Source: Gammaproteobacteria bacterium
GTDB lineage: Bacteria; Pseudomonadota; Gammaproteobacteria; Pseudomonadales; JAUIET01
Reading direction: 5' to 3'
DNA: 64,000 bases
NCBI GenBank assembly: GCA_030429735.1
Contig: JAUIET010000006.1
Span: 186,001-250,000 of the forward strand
Shown in pieces: positions 30,733-40,934 of the stretch. Position numbers and translations under genes: made by a program. The notes beneath the pieces were generated by a model, which saw nothing but the letters and a program-made list of their open reading frames with translations, did no database searches and was not told the DNA's origin. Each line of letters starts with the position of its first letter. Position 1 is the stretch's first letter.

Positions 30733-31897
30733 CCAATACTTCCTGCAGGCGTCGCTTGGCCAAGTCGATCAGCCGTGCAAAAAACCCTGCCTGCTCAATA
30801 GAGTTTAATGCGATCAAGGGCGCACTTGCTAAGGTTTCGCCTTCCAGGGAAATTGTCAAAGTACCGTAGCGAGTACCTGCTTCAACGGGTGCAACCAATA
30901 CCTCATCAACCACTGAATCGATGGACATTGCTGCGTGTTTGCCTTTCGGTATGGTCAGCGTAATGTCCTCGTTGACGCCGAGAGATACGCTGGTTGCCAG
31001 ACCTTCCCATACTTTTTCGTCCAGCACGCGATCGCCACTGGCGTACATTTTGTGTGACTCAAAATACCTAAAACCGTAGGCAAATAATTTCTGCGTTTCT
31101 CTGCTGCGTGCTTCAAGGTTCTTGGTTCCCATTACAACACTAACAAGGCGCATATCACCACGTTTTGCAGACGCCACCAGGCAATAGCCTGCTTCCTGTG
31201 TGTGACCGGTCTTCAGTCCATCAACCGAGCTGTCGCGCCAAAGCAACTTATTACGGTTTTGCTGGGTGATGTTGTTGTAGGTGTATTCTTTCTCACTGTA
31301 TAGCTTGTATTGCTCAGGAAACTGTTTGATCAGCGCGCCTGCCAGAATCGCGAGGTCTCTCGCCGTCATATACTGGTTTGGATCGGGCAGGCCATGTGCG
31401 TTCATGAAATGGCTGCTCGACATACCAAGCGTTTCAGCATGCTTGTTCATTACCTCCGCGAAGGCCTCCTGGCTGCCTGCTAAATGCTCCGCGATCGCAA
31501 CGCTGGCATCATTGCCCGACGAAATGATGATGCCACGATGTAAGTCGTCTACCCGAACTTTAGTGCCCACTTCAATCCACATCAGTGATGAACCCGGGAA
31601 ATTTTTCGCCCATGCATTTTCGCTTACGTCGACCAGATCCGCATCATTCACACTGCCCTGCGCCAGCTCGTAAGAGAGTACGTAGCTGGTCATAAGTTTG
31701 GTGAGACTGGCCGGCGGCAAAGGTTCGTCCGCTTGATACTCCGTCAATACTCGACCACTGTTCAGGTCAAGCAATATATGGCTTCTTGAATTGATCTCTG
31801 GTGGCTCAGGTATTACGGCGGCAAGCGCTGGTACACCAATGAAAACTGCACAGAGCGTGAGAAGAATGCGTACTCTGAATACTTGACTGAATCGCAT
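30713..31897 (-). CDS. dacA: D-alanyl-D-alanine carboxypeptidase (PBP5/6 type)
   Basis: Periplasmic, membrane-anchored low-molecular-weight penicillin-binding protein that trims the terminal D-Ala from peptidoglycan pentapeptides. 394 residues. Signal peptide (hydrophobic ILLTLCAVFIGVPALAA, cleavage about residue 27). Active-site SxxK is Ser64-Lys67 (ASLTKLMTSY), with SxN in SSGNDAS and KTG in DGLKTGHTQEAG. A C-terminal PBP5_C beta domain and amphipathic anchor (FFARLIDLAKRRLQEVL) follow. Start ATG at 31897. Sits between rlpA and ybeD. Confidence 0.95.
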   Translation of the reverse strand: MRFSQVFRVRILLTLCAVFIGVPALAAVIPEPPEINSRSHILLDLNSGRVLTEYQADEPLPPASLTKLMTSYVLSYELAQGSVNDADLVDVSENAWAKNFPGSSLMWIEVGTKVRVDDLHRGIIISSGNDASVAIAEHLAGSQEAFAEVMNKHAETLGMSSSHFMNAHGLPDPNQYMTARDLAILAGALIKQFPEQYKLYSEKEYTYNNITQQNRNKLLWRDSSVDGLKTGHTQEAGYCLVASAKRGDMRLVSVVMGTKNLEARSRETQKLFAYGFRYFESHKMYASGDRVLDEKVWEGLATSVSLGVNEDITLTIPKGKHAAMSIDSVVDEVLVAPVEAGTRYGTLTISLEGETLASAPLIALNSIEQAGFFARLIDLAKRRLQEVLGGQSEQ

Positions 31898-31961
31898 GAT
31901 GATTTTCGGATATCCTTGGAAGCTGTTGGTTATTCAGCGCGCCAACGTTGGCTGCGCTGTC

Positions 31962-32906
31962 TTAGTGCGCATCGCTAACGATAAAGGGTTGCCCCATATT
32001 GACCGCCAACATTTCATTTTGCAATTTTCGCAGCACCGCCTGTTCAGTGCTCGGCCCTATGCGTACACGATAGACAGTACTACTGTTTTTTGCAGAGTCT
32101 TGCAGAATACTCACGGGCAGAGACGTAATATAGCGAAGGCGACGTTGCAGTTGTACCGCCGTTGATTCTGTAGTGAACGCACCGGCCTGCAAATACCATT
32201 CCCCACCTTCCGGCGTGGATCTGGGACCAGGCAGCTGATTCTGACTCGTGGGGCGTATAGCGGGTTGATCGGGCACAACCGGTGACCGTGGCTGAAAGTT
32301 AGGGTTTACCGGTTTGGATTCTGCAACCGGTATTGACGCCGATCTTTGTATCGAATCATTGACGCCAGGCGTCAGCACCTCTATCTCTACGGGTGCCGTG
32401 CCCTGGTCGGCGAACCCGAGTCTGACTGCAGCAGCATAAGATAGATCAATCAGACGATTGCCATGAAACGGACCGCGATCATTAACCCTCACGACGATGG
32501 TCTTATTGTTCTTCGTATTCCTGACTCGCACATAGCATGGAATGGGCAAGGTTTTGTGAGCTGCGGTCATGGCGTTCATATCATACACCTCACCGTTGGC
32601 AGTGCGACGACCATGAAATTTTGTGCCGTACCATGACGCCGTACCGCGCGCTTTGTACCCTTTTGACTGGCTGAGCAGGTAATAGGTTTTGCCAAATACT
32701 GTATAGGGGTTTTTATTGCCAGCCTTGGTCACTGTTTCGGTTTTTGGTACTGCGTCGGGTACACGCATTAACTCTGACTTACTGGTTCCTGGAGCGCCAT
32801 CACGTTGCACGGGTGCGTTCGCACATGCTTGAATCAGCGCAATCAGCACTACAAGCGCACCCAGTCTGGTTCGCATACCGGTTGCCAAGCGTCGCCTGCA
32901 ATTCAT
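31962..32906 (-). CDS. rlpA: RlpA: septal-ring lytic transglycosylase lipoprotein with SPOR domain
   Basis: RlpA cleaves glycan strands lacking stem peptides at the division septum in pseudomonads. 314 residues. The N-terminus has a lipoprotein-like signal with Cys at residue 28 (LIQAC). The double-psi beta-barrel (about 85-170) has the conserved GTASWYGTKFHGRRTANGE and RVNDRGPFHGNRLIDLS, including the catalytic Asp region. A Pro-rich linker leads to a C-terminal SPOR domain (GGEWYLQAGAFTTE...VYRVRIGP) that binds denuded septal glycans. The ATG overlaps the mltB stop (ATGA). A second ATG ten codons in is possible. Confidence 0.93.
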   Translation of the reverse strand: MNCRRRLATGMRTRLGALVVLIALIQACANAPVQRDGAPGTSKSELMRVPDAVPKTETVTKAGNKNPYTVFGKTYYLLSQSKGYKARGTASWYGTKFHGRRTANGEVYDMNAMTAAHKTLPIPCYVRVRNTKNNKTIVVRVNDRGPFHGNRLIDLSYAAAVRLGFADQGTAPVEIEVLTPGVNDSIQRSASIPVAESKPVNPNFQPRSPVVPDQPAIRPTSQNQLPGPRSTPEGGEWYLQAGAFTTESTAVQLQRRLRYITSLPVSILQDSAKNSSTVYRVRIGPSTEQAVLRKLQNEMLAVNMGQPFIVSDAH

Positions 32907-33943
32907 CGCTTGACCGATGCTTCCTGGCTTTTTGCCAGAATCTGTCGACTAAGCTCAAACACCGCTCTGGCGTACAACCGACTGTGATTGTAACGGGTGA
33001 TAGCGTAGAAGTTCTGCAAACCGAGCTCATATATAGGGCCTTGCTCGGATTTAAAGCGGAACAAGGCTACTTTTGCGTCGTTGCTCAAACGCTCGGGCTG
33101 CCGAAATCCGAACGACGGTAACTGACTCGCGCGAATTCCAGGCTTCAGATTCTTGTTCAATGCTGCCAGCGTAACCGGTCGGTTATTGCGCTCGGCCGGC
33201 AATAGAATCACACCACCCTTGCGCCAACCGTGTCTGGCGAGATAGTTGGCCACACTTCCGATTGCATCCGTTTTATTGTTCCAGATATCAACCTTGCCAT
33301 CCGCATCGAAATCAACCGCGTATTCACGGTAGCTGCTGGGCATAAACTGCCCGTAGCCCATAGCGCCCGCATAAGAACCCAACGGCGCCGACGGATCGAT
33401 CTCCTGCTCCGCACACAACAGTAAGAAATGTTCCAGCTCCTTCGTGAAAAAGGTCGATCGTTTGGGGTACTCGAAAGCCAGCGTCGCCAATGCATCCAAA
33501 ACGCGGTGATTACCCATAACCTTACCGTATTTTGTCTCGACACCGATGATCGCGGTGATAATTTCTCTGGGCACACCATAACGACTCTCAGCAACCATCA
33601 TGGTTGTTGAGCGTTCACGCATAAAATCCACGCCGGCATCAATGCGCTCTGGCTGCAGAAAAATGGCGGAGTAACGTTGCCAGTCCAGTGTACGCTCGAC
33701 GGGTTTACTGATGGCTTTCAGAATTGCTTGTTTGACCCGCGCCTGCGACAGTGCGCCCCGGATGGCATGCATACCGAGTTCTTCATGCTGGCTGGCGCGT
33801 TGCATGAATGCCTGAATATCTTTTCTATCCAGATCCAGTGCTGCATCAGCAAATGCGTAACGACCACTAAGCGACAGCGAGATTGCACAAAGCGCAATAG
33901 CCAGTTGTCGTCCAAGATGTAAGTATGACATTGCCACGATCAT
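32903..33943 (-). CDS. mltB: Membrane-bound lytic murein transglycosylase B
   Basis: Cleaves the MurNAc-GlcNAc bond of peptidoglycan to 1,6-anhydro products. About 346 residues, family 3 (SLT_2) transglycosylase. Catalytic Glu lies in IIGVETKYGKVMG, and the family signatures SYAGAMGYGQFMPSSYREYAVDFDADGKVDIWN and DAIGSVANYLARHGWRKG are clear. An N-terminal hydrophobic segment (LAIALCAISLSLSGRYAFA) is a signal peptide without an evident lipobox, so it may be soluble like SltB-type enzymes. The start at 33943 (alternative 33931) lies four bases after rodA. Overlaps rlpA by ATGA. Confidence 0.92.
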   Translation of the reverse strand: MIVAMSYLHLGRQLAIALCAISLSLSGRYAFADAALDLDRKDIQAFMQRASQHEELGMHAIRGALSQARVKQAILKAISKPVERTLDWQRYSAIFLQPERIDAGVDFMRERSTTMMVAESRYGVPREIITAIIGVETKYGKVMGNHRVLDALATLAFEYPKRSTFFTKELEHFLLLCAEQEIDPSAPLGSYAGAMGYGQFMPSSYREYAVDFDADGKVDIWNNKTDAIGSVANYLARHGWRKGGVILLPAERNNRPVTLAALNKNLKPGIRASQLPSFGFRQPERLSNDAKVALFRFKSEQGPIYELGLQNFYAITRYNHSRLYARAVFELSRQILAKSQEASVKR

Positions 33944-33947
33944 AAAA

Positions 33948-35096
33948 CTATCGGGTGATACGTTTCGCTTCAGTGCTGACGGCCATAAGCAAACCAAAGC
34001 CTGCAAGCAACGTGACTATAGAGGTCCCCCCCTGGCTCACGAAAGGCAGCGGTACGCCCACAACCGGCAATAGGCCAGATACCATACCCATGTTGACAAA
34101 CGCGTACACGAAAAACGTCAGGGTAATACTACCAACCACCAAGCGGCTGAATGCATCTTGCGCGCGAAGTCCAATAATGACCCCTCTGCCTATGACCAAC
34201 AGGTACAAACCGATCAAAACCAGTACGCCAAACAAGCCGAGCTCCTCGGCCAACACAGCAATAATAAAGTCAGTATGACTTTCTGGCAGAAAGTCCAATT
34301 GGGACTGAGTCCCATTCAGCCAACCCTTGCCCTGCCAACCACCAGAACCTATCGCGGTTTTCGATTGAATAATATTCCAACCGGCACCTAACTTGTCCGC
34401 TTCAGGGTCAAGCAAAGTCAGTATTCGTTGCTTCTGATAGTCGTGTAACACGTAATTCCAGATCAGCGGCGAACTCACTCCGGCTGCGACGACGACAGCA
34501 CTGACGTAGTACCAACTCAAACCGGCAAAATAGAGCACGAACACGCCAGATACAGCAACCAGCAGGGAAGTCCCCAGATCTGGCTGTGCGCCAATCAGTA
34601 AGGTTGGGATAATGATCAGCACCACACTGACCATCACTTGAAAAAATCTGGGGGGCATGGATCGACCCGACAAATACGCAGCCACCGTTAGCGGAAGGGC
34701 AATTTTCATGATCTCCGACGGCTGGAATCGCGGCAAACCCGGCAGATCAATCCAGCGTGTCGCTCCTTTTGCACCGCTGCCGTAAAAAATCACCGCTACC
34801 AGCAAGCCTATCGCAACCAGATACAACAGCACTGACCAGCGTCGGATCAGACGCATGTCGATCTGCGCAATGACCAACATGGCGATAAAGCCGGCCAGAA
34901 TAAAGCTGCATTGGCGCAACATGGTTGGCTGATGCTGCCCGCTGGCACTCCACAACACCATCAAACCGAAGCCACACACGCCAGCCAGCGAAAGTAAAAG
35001 TATCGGGTCTATGTGCATTCTCTGCAGGTGACTGGCAGCGGGCTGAAAGCTGGTGGCCGTGCCCTGCATGCTTCGAACAAAATCACCGCTGCTCAT
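33948..35096 (-). CDS. rodA: RodA, SEDS peptidoglycan glycosyltransferase
   Basis: RodA polymerises lipid II during cell elongation, in complex with PBP2. 382 residues, ten membrane helices. SEDS signatures are present: GATRWIDLPGLPRFQPSEIMKIALPL, the LLIGAQPDLGTSLLVA segment, the FLPESHTDFIIAVLAEELGLFG loop and the C-terminal GLLPVVGVPLPFVSQGGTSIVTLLAGFGLLM. The ATG overlaps the mrdA stop by four bases, so the two elongasome partners are translationally coupled. Confidence 0.96.
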   Translation of the reverse strand: MSSGDFVRSMQGTATSFQPAASHLQRMHIDPILLLSLAGVCGFGLMVLWSASGQHQPTMLRQCSFILAGFIAMLVIAQIDMRLIRRWSVLLYLVAIGLLVAVIFYGSGAKGATRWIDLPGLPRFQPSEIMKIALPLTVAAYLSGRSMPPRFFQVMVSVVLIIIPTLLIGAQPDLGTSLLVAVSGVFVLYFAGLSWYYVSAVVVAAGVSSPLIWNYVLHDYQKQRILTLLDPEADKLGAGWNIIQSKTAIGSGGWQGKGWLNGTQSQLDFLPESHTDFIIAVLAEELGLFGVLVLIGLYLLVIGRGVIIGLRAQDAFSRLVVGSITLTFFVYAFVNMGMVSGLLPVVGVPLPFVSQGGTSIVTLLAGFGLLMAVSTEAKRITR

Positions 35097-37015
35097 CCCA
35101 CTTCCCCATTCCCGGCACCGATCGGCTCAGATTTCAGATCCGCAGCTTGTTGCGTATTGGCGGTTTTCCCGTCACTCTCGGGTGTGAGTAGCGGCAACAG
35201 ATAGGCATCTAACACTTCACGTACCAGCGGTGCACCAACAACCTTGCCCGTTTTACCGCCATTTTCGATAACCGCAGCAACGGCTATCAATGGCTTGTCA
35301 ACGGGCGCAAATGCGACGAATAATTTATGGTCACGATTGCGCTCTGCCAGCGCTTCGGCATCATATTCCTCACCCTGGGCAATGCCAACGACTTGAGCCG
35401 TTCCTGTTTTTCCAGCAATTTTATAGCTCAGATTTCTGGAAATGCTGCGTGCCGTGCCACGTTCTCCATGCACCACATCAACCATTGCATCGATAACCAT
35501 CTGCCATTCGTGCTCAGTGTTTTCCAGGCGATTGGGGACACTTCGTGCTGACGTATCTGACACAGGACCTTTCACAAGCCTCGGCGTTATGCTTTGACCG
35601 CGCCGGGCCAAATTGGCTGTGGCAACAGCAAGTTGCAACGGTGTGACCAGCATGTAACCCTGACCAATACCCGCACTTAGTGTTTCGCCGGGGAACCACG
35701 CCTGGCCTCGTACGTTTCGTTTCCATGTGGTGGATGGAAGTATGCCCCTGCGTTCACTGGGAATATCCAGCCCGGTGCGTTTACCCAAGCCAAACTGAGC
35801 GGAAAAATCGTGCAGGCGGTCTATACCGAGATTGAAGGCAAGCTCGTAGAAATAGATATCACAGGACTCCACAATTGCCTGGTGCAAGCCTACCCAGGTG
35901 CCATGCCCTTGTCGCTTCCAGTCGCGGTACTGTCGACTGTCGTTGGGCAGTCGATACCAGCCTCGATCTCTTACCACAAAGTTTTCGTCCACTACACCGT
36001 AGTGCAATCCAGCCAAAGCAAAAACCGGCTTCAAGGTTGACCCCGGGGGATACTGACCCTGAATTGCGCGGTTATACAGAGGGAGATCAGGCGAGTCGCG
36101 CCACTCCGAATACTGCTTGGTGCTAACGCCAGTAACAAACTGATTGGCATCGAAGCTCGGCGTGCTTACCATGGCAACAATGCCACCTGTTTCCACCTCA
36201 ATCGCTACGATCGCACCGCGGTTGACACCAAGCGCATCGTGCGCAACCTTGTGAACTCTACTGTCCAGGTATAACTCCAGATCAGTGCCCGGTTGCGGGT
36301 CACTGCTTTCGATTTCACGAATGATGCGCCCGAAGGCGTTGACCTCTACGTTGCGATACCCGACCTCGCCCAGCAACAGGTCCTCGTACTGCTTTTCAAG
36401 ACCTACCTTGCCAATATGGTGCGTGCCGTCGTAACGCTCCTTGTCGATTTGAGCCTGCTCTCTCTCGTTAATTCGACCGGTGTAGCCAACCACATGGGCG
36501 TAGAGCTCACCTTCTGGGTAGTAACGGGCAAGCTCAGCGGTAATTTCGACACCAACCAGGGTATGTTGATTCACTGCCAATATTGCGATTTCTTCTTCGC
36601 TGAGATTAAATTTCAGAGGTACTGCTTCGAACGGCCGGGCAAATCGCAATTGATCTCGAAAACGCTGTAAATCAGTATCTTCGATTTCTATAAGCTCAAC
36701 CAGCGCAGCCAATACCCCTTCCAGATCACGAATTCGCTCTTTGACCAAGCCCAGCGTCCGACTGGGTCGATTCTCGGCCAGCAGTATGCCGTGTCGATCC
36801 TTGATCAAGCCGCGTTTAGGTGCCATTGCCTGAACATGCACCCGGTTACGCTCTGATTCGGTGGTGTAGCGATTATGCTCGATCACTTGCAGGGAAAAGT
36901 ACCGCCAGACAATGAGTAACAGACAGGCCAGCACAATCAACACAGCCAGCGTCAGCCGGCTCATGTATAGGCGTTGTTCGCTGTAGTTGTCTCTGAGCGT
37001 AAGAGAATCTGACAC
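35093..37015 (-). CDS. mrdA: Penicillin-binding protein 2 (transpeptidase of the elongasome)
   Basis: Class B PBP that crosslinks peptidoglycan during lateral growth. 640 residues. One N-terminal helix (about 19-42), then the pedestal/dimer domain and the transpeptidase domain with active Ser326 (PPGSTLKP; E. coli Ser330), an SCD second motif and KTGTAQ third motif. The GTG at 37015 is used; an ATG at 36961 would remove 18 residues. The C-terminus has a short extension (TPESDGKTANTQQAADLKSEP) that looks disordered. Overlaps rodA by ATGA; 239 bases separate it from rlmH upstream. Confidence 0.95.
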   Translation of the reverse strand: MSDSLTLRDNYSEQRLYMSRLTLAVLIVLACLLLIVWRYFSLQVIEHNRYTTESERNRVHVQAMAPKRGLIKDRHGILLAENRPSRTLGLVKERIRDLEGVLAALVELIEIEDTDLQRFRDQLRFARPFEAVPLKFNLSEEEIAILAVNQHTLVGVEITAELARYYPEGELYAHVVGYTGRINEREQAQIDKERYDGTHHIGKVGLEKQYEDLLLGEVGYRNVEVNAFGRIIREIESSDPQPGTDLELYLDSRVHKVAHDALGVNRGAIVAIEVETGGIVAMVSTPSFDANQFVTGVSTKQYSEWRDSPDLPLYNRAIQGQYPPGSTLKPVFALAGLHYGVVDENFVVRDRGWYRLPNDSRQYRDWKRQGHGTWVGLHQAIVESCDIYFYELAFNLGIDRLHDFSAQFGLGKRTGLDIPSERRGILPSTTWKRNVRGQAWFPGETLSAGIGQGYMLVTPLQLAVATANLARRGQSITPRLVKGPVSDTSARSVPNRLENTEHEWQMVIDAMVDVVHGERGTARSISRNLSYKIAGKTGTAQVVGIAQGEEYDAEALAERNRDHKLFVAFAPVDKPLIAVAAVIENGGKTGKVVGAPLVREVLDAYLLPLLTPESDGKTANTQQAADLKSEPIGAGNGEVG

Positions 37016-37254
37016 GGTAAATAGCCACTGGAGTCCACCCGATATTGTGCTATCAGTAGAGCAATTAAGACAGGCAAGTATTTACAGGTTTGGGTCTTTG
37101 TTAGTGTCCGTTAACTTAAGTCCCATGGATGGGTTCAAAGTTGGCCCCGCAAGCATAGCGAGTGCTTCGGGTCCGACGTGTCCCGCTAGTCTATATTTGA
37201 TTCATCACCTCAGCGCCACAGAAACCCACTTATGCGATAAAAAAACGATCAACA
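37016..37254 (-). other. Intergenic region between rlmH and mrdA
   Basis: 239 bases, unusually long for this otherwise overlapping minus-strand block. It contains a small hairpin (AAGCA...TGCTT near 37153-37169) and a CCCAT/ATGGG repeat near 37122-37134, but no T run and no convincing -35/-10 pair. It probably carries the mrdA-rodA promoter; I cannot point to it. Confidence 0.4.
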
Positions 37255-37722
37255 TTACTTGTGGTAAGGGTGCCCCTGCTGGATCGTCCAGGCCCGGTAG
37301 AACTGTTCAAAAAGCAGCACTCTAACCAACGGGTGCGGAAGGGTCAGCGCTGACAAAGACCATCGCTGTCGCGCTTTTTTCAGGCAGTCGGGGCCAAGAC
37401 CATCCGGGCCGCCAATCAATAAACAGACATCGTCTCCCTGTTGCTGCCAGTCACTCCAGTTGGCCGCGAGCTGCTCGGTAGTCCAGCTTTTGCCAGCTTG
37501 ATCCAGCGCTATAACCGATTCTCTAGGTCGAATGGTGGCCAACATGCGCTGATCTTCATCAGCAATAATTTGAGCAAGTGATTTCCCGCTACTGCGTTTC
37601 GCTACTGGCAATTCGTGTAACTCTGGCGTGTGGCTGGCAGGTAATCGTTTGCTGTATTCTGCGCAGGCCGTATCAACCCAGGCGGGCATGCGGGTGCCAA
37701 CAGCCACTATTCGCAGTTTCAT
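37255..37722 (-). CDS. rlmH: 23S rRNA (pseudouridine1915-N3)-methyltransferase RlmH
   Basis: SPOUT-family methyltransferase acting on pseudouridine 1915 of helix 69 in assembled 70S ribosomes. 155 residues, exactly the E. coli length. The ATG at 37722 (MKLRIVAVGTRMPAWVD) overlaps the rsfS stop by four bases. SAM-binding knot motifs LLIGGPDGLG and the C-terminal LPHPLVRVLLFEQFYRAWTIQQGHPYHK are diagnostic. Partner gene of rsfS in nearly all gammaproteobacteria. Confidence 0.96.
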   Translation of the reverse strand: MKLRIVAVGTRMPAWVDTACAEYSKRLPASHTPELHELPVAKRSSGKSLAQIIADEDQRMLATIRPRESVIALDQAGKSWTTEQLAANWSDWQQQGDDVCLLIGGPDGLGPDCLKKARQRWSLSALTLPHPLVRVLLFEQFYRAWTIQQGHPYHK

Positions 37723-38066
37723 CCGGGTTGATCGGACACTTCGCCCATGTCCGACCAAAGGCCCTCAAGGTCATAGAAAGTTCGGATAGATGGCTGCATG
37801 ATGTGTACCACCACGTCAGCAAAATCAACCAATACCCACTCGGAAGCATCTTTACCTTCCACTCCGAGGGCACGGTAGCCTGCCTTCTTGGCTTCCAGTT
37901 CTACGTTCTCAGCCAAGGCGTTCACATGCCGATTCGAGGTACCGCTGGCAATCACCATGTAATCGGTCAGATCGGTCATTGAGCTAACGTCCAGCGCAAT
38001 CGTGTCCTGCGCCTTCAAATCGTCCAGCGCCGATTCAACCAGCGATAAAAGTTCTTTTGATGTCAT
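37719..38066 (-). CDS. rsfS: Ribosomal silencing factor RsfS
   Basis: Binds ribosomal protein uL14 and blocks subunit joining in stationary phase or starvation. 115 residues. The family core is clear: LDDLKAQDTIALDVSSMTDLTDYMVIASGTSNRHVNALAENV and GVEGKDASEWVLVDFADVVVHIM. Overlaps nadD at its start (ATGA) and rlmH at its end (ATGA), so nadD-rsfS-rlmH form a coupled unit. Confidence 0.95.
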   Translation of the reverse strand: MTSKELLSLVESALDDLKAQDTIALDVSSMTDLTDYMVIASGTSNRHVNALAENVELEAKKAGYRALGVEGKDASEWVLVDFADVVVHIMQPSIRTFYDLEGLWSDMGEVSDQPG

Positions 38067-38797
38067 AATTCTGCTTCTTTACTCAGTGTAAGACGGGCAT
38101 TAGCAGGCCGATAAAGCTGGTGTTGTTCTATGTAATGGCACACGGCCTCAGGCAGTAAAAAGTCTGGGGCCCAACCCCGGGCTATCTGCTCTCGAATGCG
38201 AGTTGACGAAATAGCCAGCGGCGTCATCTCCAGTTTGTAAAGTAATCCGCTTGGTGTGCTGAGCAATGCATCAGCAGCCGAAACCCAATGTGCCGCAAAC
38301 GGCAAGGTCTGGTCGCTGATCGCATTTACATCCGTTCCCGGCCTGCTCAACACGGCAATATTGCTTACCTCAAGCAATTCATTGGCGCGATGCCAACTGG
38401 CTATTTTCTCAAAAGCATCCGCACCCAGCCCAAATATCAGGGGTGCCTCAACACCAAACTCTTCGCGCAGTGACATCAGCGTGTCAATGGTATAAGACGG
38501 CCCATTTCTGTCCATTTCGCGCGTATCTAATTTCAACTGGCCGCATTGCCTAATCGCCAACTCCAGCATAGCAATACGATGTTGCGCACTGACATCGGCG
38601 AGTGCTCGATGTGGCGGCTGATGATTAGGCACCAGACGCACAGATTCCAGGTTAAACGTGAGTGCCAGTTCCAGCGCGGCGCGCAGATGGCCAAAATGAA
38701 CCGGATCAAACGATCCGCCAAACACACCTATTGCTTTTTTGCCTAACGGTTTTTTATTGCTGATTTGCTTTGTACTCACCGTGCGTGATGTACTCAC
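38063..38797 (-). CDS. nadD: Nicotinate-nucleotide adenylyltransferase NadD
   Basis: Makes deamido-NAD from nicotinate mononucleotide and ATP. 244 residues. The nucleotidyltransferase motifs are [12 protein letters not shown] (with the HxGH equivalent) near residue 27-38 and [13 protein letters not shown] near the C-terminus. The first 22 residues (Ser/Thr/Lys-rich) are not conserved; the GTG at 38797 overlaps the proA stop, and later GTG starts are possible. Confidence 0.94.
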   Translation of the reverse strand: MSTSRTVSTKQISNKKPLGKKAIGVFGGSFDPVHFGHLRAALELALTFNLESVRLVPNHQPPHRALADVSAQHRIAMLELAIRQCGQLKLDTREMDRNGPSYTIDTLMSLREEFGVEAPLIFGLGADAFEKIASWHRANELLEVSNIAVLSRPGTDVNAISDQTLPFAAHWVSAADALLSTPSGLLYKLEMTPLAISSTRIREQIARGWAPDFLLPEAVCHYIEQHQLYRPANARLTLSKEAEL

Positions 38798-40119
38798 TGA
38801 CGTATGTGTCCATCGCCCAAAACAATGTACTTTTGTGAGGTAAGACCTTCCAGGCCAACTGGACCTCTGGCGTGCAGTTTATCGGTGGAAATGCCAATCT
38901 CCGCGCCCAAGCCATACTCGAAACCGTCGGCAAAGCGTGTGGATGCGTTAATCATCACCGAACTGGAGTCGACCGCGCGAAGAAAGTGCTGCGCCAGACT
39001 GTAGTTTTCGGTCACAATGCTATCCGTATGCTGCGAGCCGTACTGGTTGATATGATGTATCGCTTCGTCACTGGAGTTCACAATTTTTATTGCCAGAATC
39101 GGTGCCAGATATTCTTCATACCAATCTTGTTCTGTCGCCGAGACCGCGTCTCGCAAAAGTGGCTTGCTGCGTTCACACGCTCGAATCTCAACACCATGGG
39201 CTGCCAACTGAGCGGCAATTTCATCGAGAACAAGATCGACTATTTGCTCGTGAATCAGAAGCGTTTCCATAGTATTGCACGTACCGTATCTCTGCGTTTT
39301 CGCATTGATAGCGATGTTAATCGCTTTGTCGATATCGGCCGCCTGGTCTATGTAAACGTGGCAAACGCCATCAAGGTGTTTTATAACCGGGATATCAGAT
39401 TCTGCGCTAACGCGCTCAATCAGGCCCTTACCGCCGCGCGGCACAATAACGTCGATGGCATCTCGCATTTTTAGCATAATCCCTACCGCAGCACGATCAA
39501 CAGTTGGCAGTAACTGTACGGAGTACTCAGGCAGGCCTGCCTCACTCAAACCTTGCGCAACGCACTTGGCGATCGCTTGATTCGAATACTGTGCTTCCGA
39601 ACCACCGCGCAACACTGCCGCATTGCCAGATTTCAGGCAAAGGCTGGCCGCCTCGACAGTGACATTCGGTCTGGATTCGTAAATCATTCCGATAACACCG
39701 AGCGGCACTCGCATTCGACCCACTTGGATGCCACTGGGCTGAGAACACAGCTCCGAAACAGACCCCACTGGATCAGCCAGACTGGCAACTTGCTCCAGCC
39801 CTTCGAGCATGCCGTCTATCCGCGCCGGGGTCAGCGCCAGTCGGTCAATCAACGCCGGATCCAGCTTGCGCTCGGCAGCGCCGGCAAGGTCTTGCTGATT
39901 AGCGGCTTCCAGGGCCTGCCTTTGCGCATCCAGTGCGGCGGCCATTGCACGTAATGCAGCGTTTTTCTGCGCAGTGCTGGCGCAGGCCAATACACCGGCA
40001 GCAGCTCGTGCCCGTTGCCCTAACTGCTGCATATCGGCTATCAGTTCATCCACCGCTGTTTGTCCGGCGGAATTTTCGGGCGCAGAGGTTATACTATTGA
40101 CGTTGCTCAAATTACTCAT
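38794..40119 (-). CDS. proA: Gamma-glutamyl phosphate reductase ProA
   Basis: Reduces glutamyl-5-phosphate to the semialdehyde, the second step of proline synthesis. 441 residues. An aldehyde-dehydrogenase-like fold with catalytic Cys in [17 protein letters not shown]-binding [35 protein letters not shown], and C-terminal [32 protein letters not shown]. The first-step kinase proB lies about 1.3 kb away in another transcription unit (41268-42392). First gene of the minus-strand proA-to-lipB block. Confidence 0.96.
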   Translation of the reverse strand: MSNLSNVNSITSAPENSAGQTAVDELIADMQQLGQRARAAAGVLACASTAQKNAALRAMAAALDAQRQALEAANQQDLAGAAERKLDPALIDRLALTPARIDGMLEGLEQVASLADPVGSVSELCSQPSGIQVGRMRVPLGVIGMIYESRPNVTVEAASLCLKSGNAAVLRGGSEAQYSNQAIAKCVAQGLSEAGLPEYSVQLLPTVDRAAVGIMLKMRDAIDVIVPRGGKGLIERVSAESDIPVIKHLDGVCHVYIDQAADIDKAINIAINAKTQRYGTCNTMETLLIHEQIVDLVLDEIAAQLAAHGVEIRACERSKPLLRDAVSATEQDWYEEYLAPILAIKIVNSSDEAIHHINQYGSQHTDSIVTENYSLAQHFLRAVDSSSVMINASTRFADGFEYGLGAEIGISTDKLHARGPVGLEGLTSQKYIVLGDGHIRQ

Positions 40120-40133
40120 GACGGCATTATATA

Positions 40134-40802
40134 GTGCCGCTCACAAACTACCATCCTCTTCGCCAGAGACCGCTTTTTTTGCACGTAAATGACCTTATTA
40201 ACAGCCCGTTTTACGCGTGGCTTGTTGCTAATCCCGACTGGATTGCGGCGATGGTACTGCTAATTGCGTTCGTTGAGTCATTCGCGATTGTCGGCATTTT
40301 GGTACCCGGCGTTTTTTTACTGTATGTGGCCGCGTTTCTGGCCGGTACCGGTTTGTTGGCACTACCCATGGCGTTGACCATGGCTTTTCTAGGGGCTGTG
40401 CTGGGCGATGGCTTGAGCTTCCTGTTGGGCTGGCGGTACAAAAACGATGTACGGCGTTGGCCGGTGATACGAGACAATACCCAATGGATGGACCGAGGTG
40501 AGCAGTTTATTCTGGCACACGGCGCAAAAAGCATCGTAGCGGGCCGGTTTATCGGGCCTATTCGCCCGCTCACGCCGTTAATTGCTGGTACATTGTCGAT
40601 GCCGCCAGGGCACTTTTTTGCGGTAAACATAGTCTCAGCGATCGCTTGGGCGCCGGTCTACATTCTACCTGGGTACGCACTTGGGGCCGCTTTGGACCTG
40701 CCATTCACTCACCTTGAAATGAGCTTAATCGCTGTTGCCGGTGTCGCTGTGCTGACGGCCGGCTTTTATTACTTGCGCCGCTGGTTCAATCTCAGCCGTT
40801 AG
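40134..40802 (+). CDS. DedA-family inner-membrane protein
   Basis: 222 residues from GTG 40134; a TTG at 40179 would give 207. DedA/VTT-domain proteins are proton-coupled and some are undecaprenyl-phosphate or lipid flippases. Visible family features: [17 protein letters not shown] with an acidic residue in the first re-entrant part, [12 protein letters not shown], and the second re-entrant loop with Arg in [22 protein letters not shown]. Four to five hydrophobic segments. It is divergent from proA with only 14 bases between starts if GTG is used, which favours the downstream start. The substrate is not known. Confidence 0.88.
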   Translation: MPLTNYHPLRQRPLFLHVNDLINSPFYAWLVANPDWIAAMVLLIAFVESFAIVGILVPGVFLLYVAAFLAGTGLLALPMALTMAFLGAVLGDGLSFLLGWRYKNDVRRWPVIRDNTQWMDRGEQFILAHGAKSIVAGRFIGPIRPLTPLIAGTLSMPPGHFFAVNIVSAIAWAPVYILPGYALGAALDLPFTHLEMSLIAVAGVAVLTAGFYYLRRWFNLSR

Positions 40803-40836
40803 CGGCTGGAGTGCGAGCATGGGACGGACAGCGTAC

Positions 40837-40865
40837 TTGACAATTTGACCGTAAATCGGAATAAT
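40837..40865 (+). promoter_or_regulatory. Sigma-70 promoter of rpsT
   Basis: TTGACA (40837-40842, perfect -35) and AATAAT (40860-40865, five of six -10 positions) are separated by 17 bases. This is the best sigma-70 promoter I found in the window. It lies 70 bases before the rpsT start, as expected for a strongly expressed ribosomal protein gene. Confidence 0.75.
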
Positions 40866-40934
40866 CCGCCTCCATTTTCGGTGGGACTGGCCTCAAGCGC
40901 GCAGTTCCATGCACTGTGACAGAGGACAGGACCA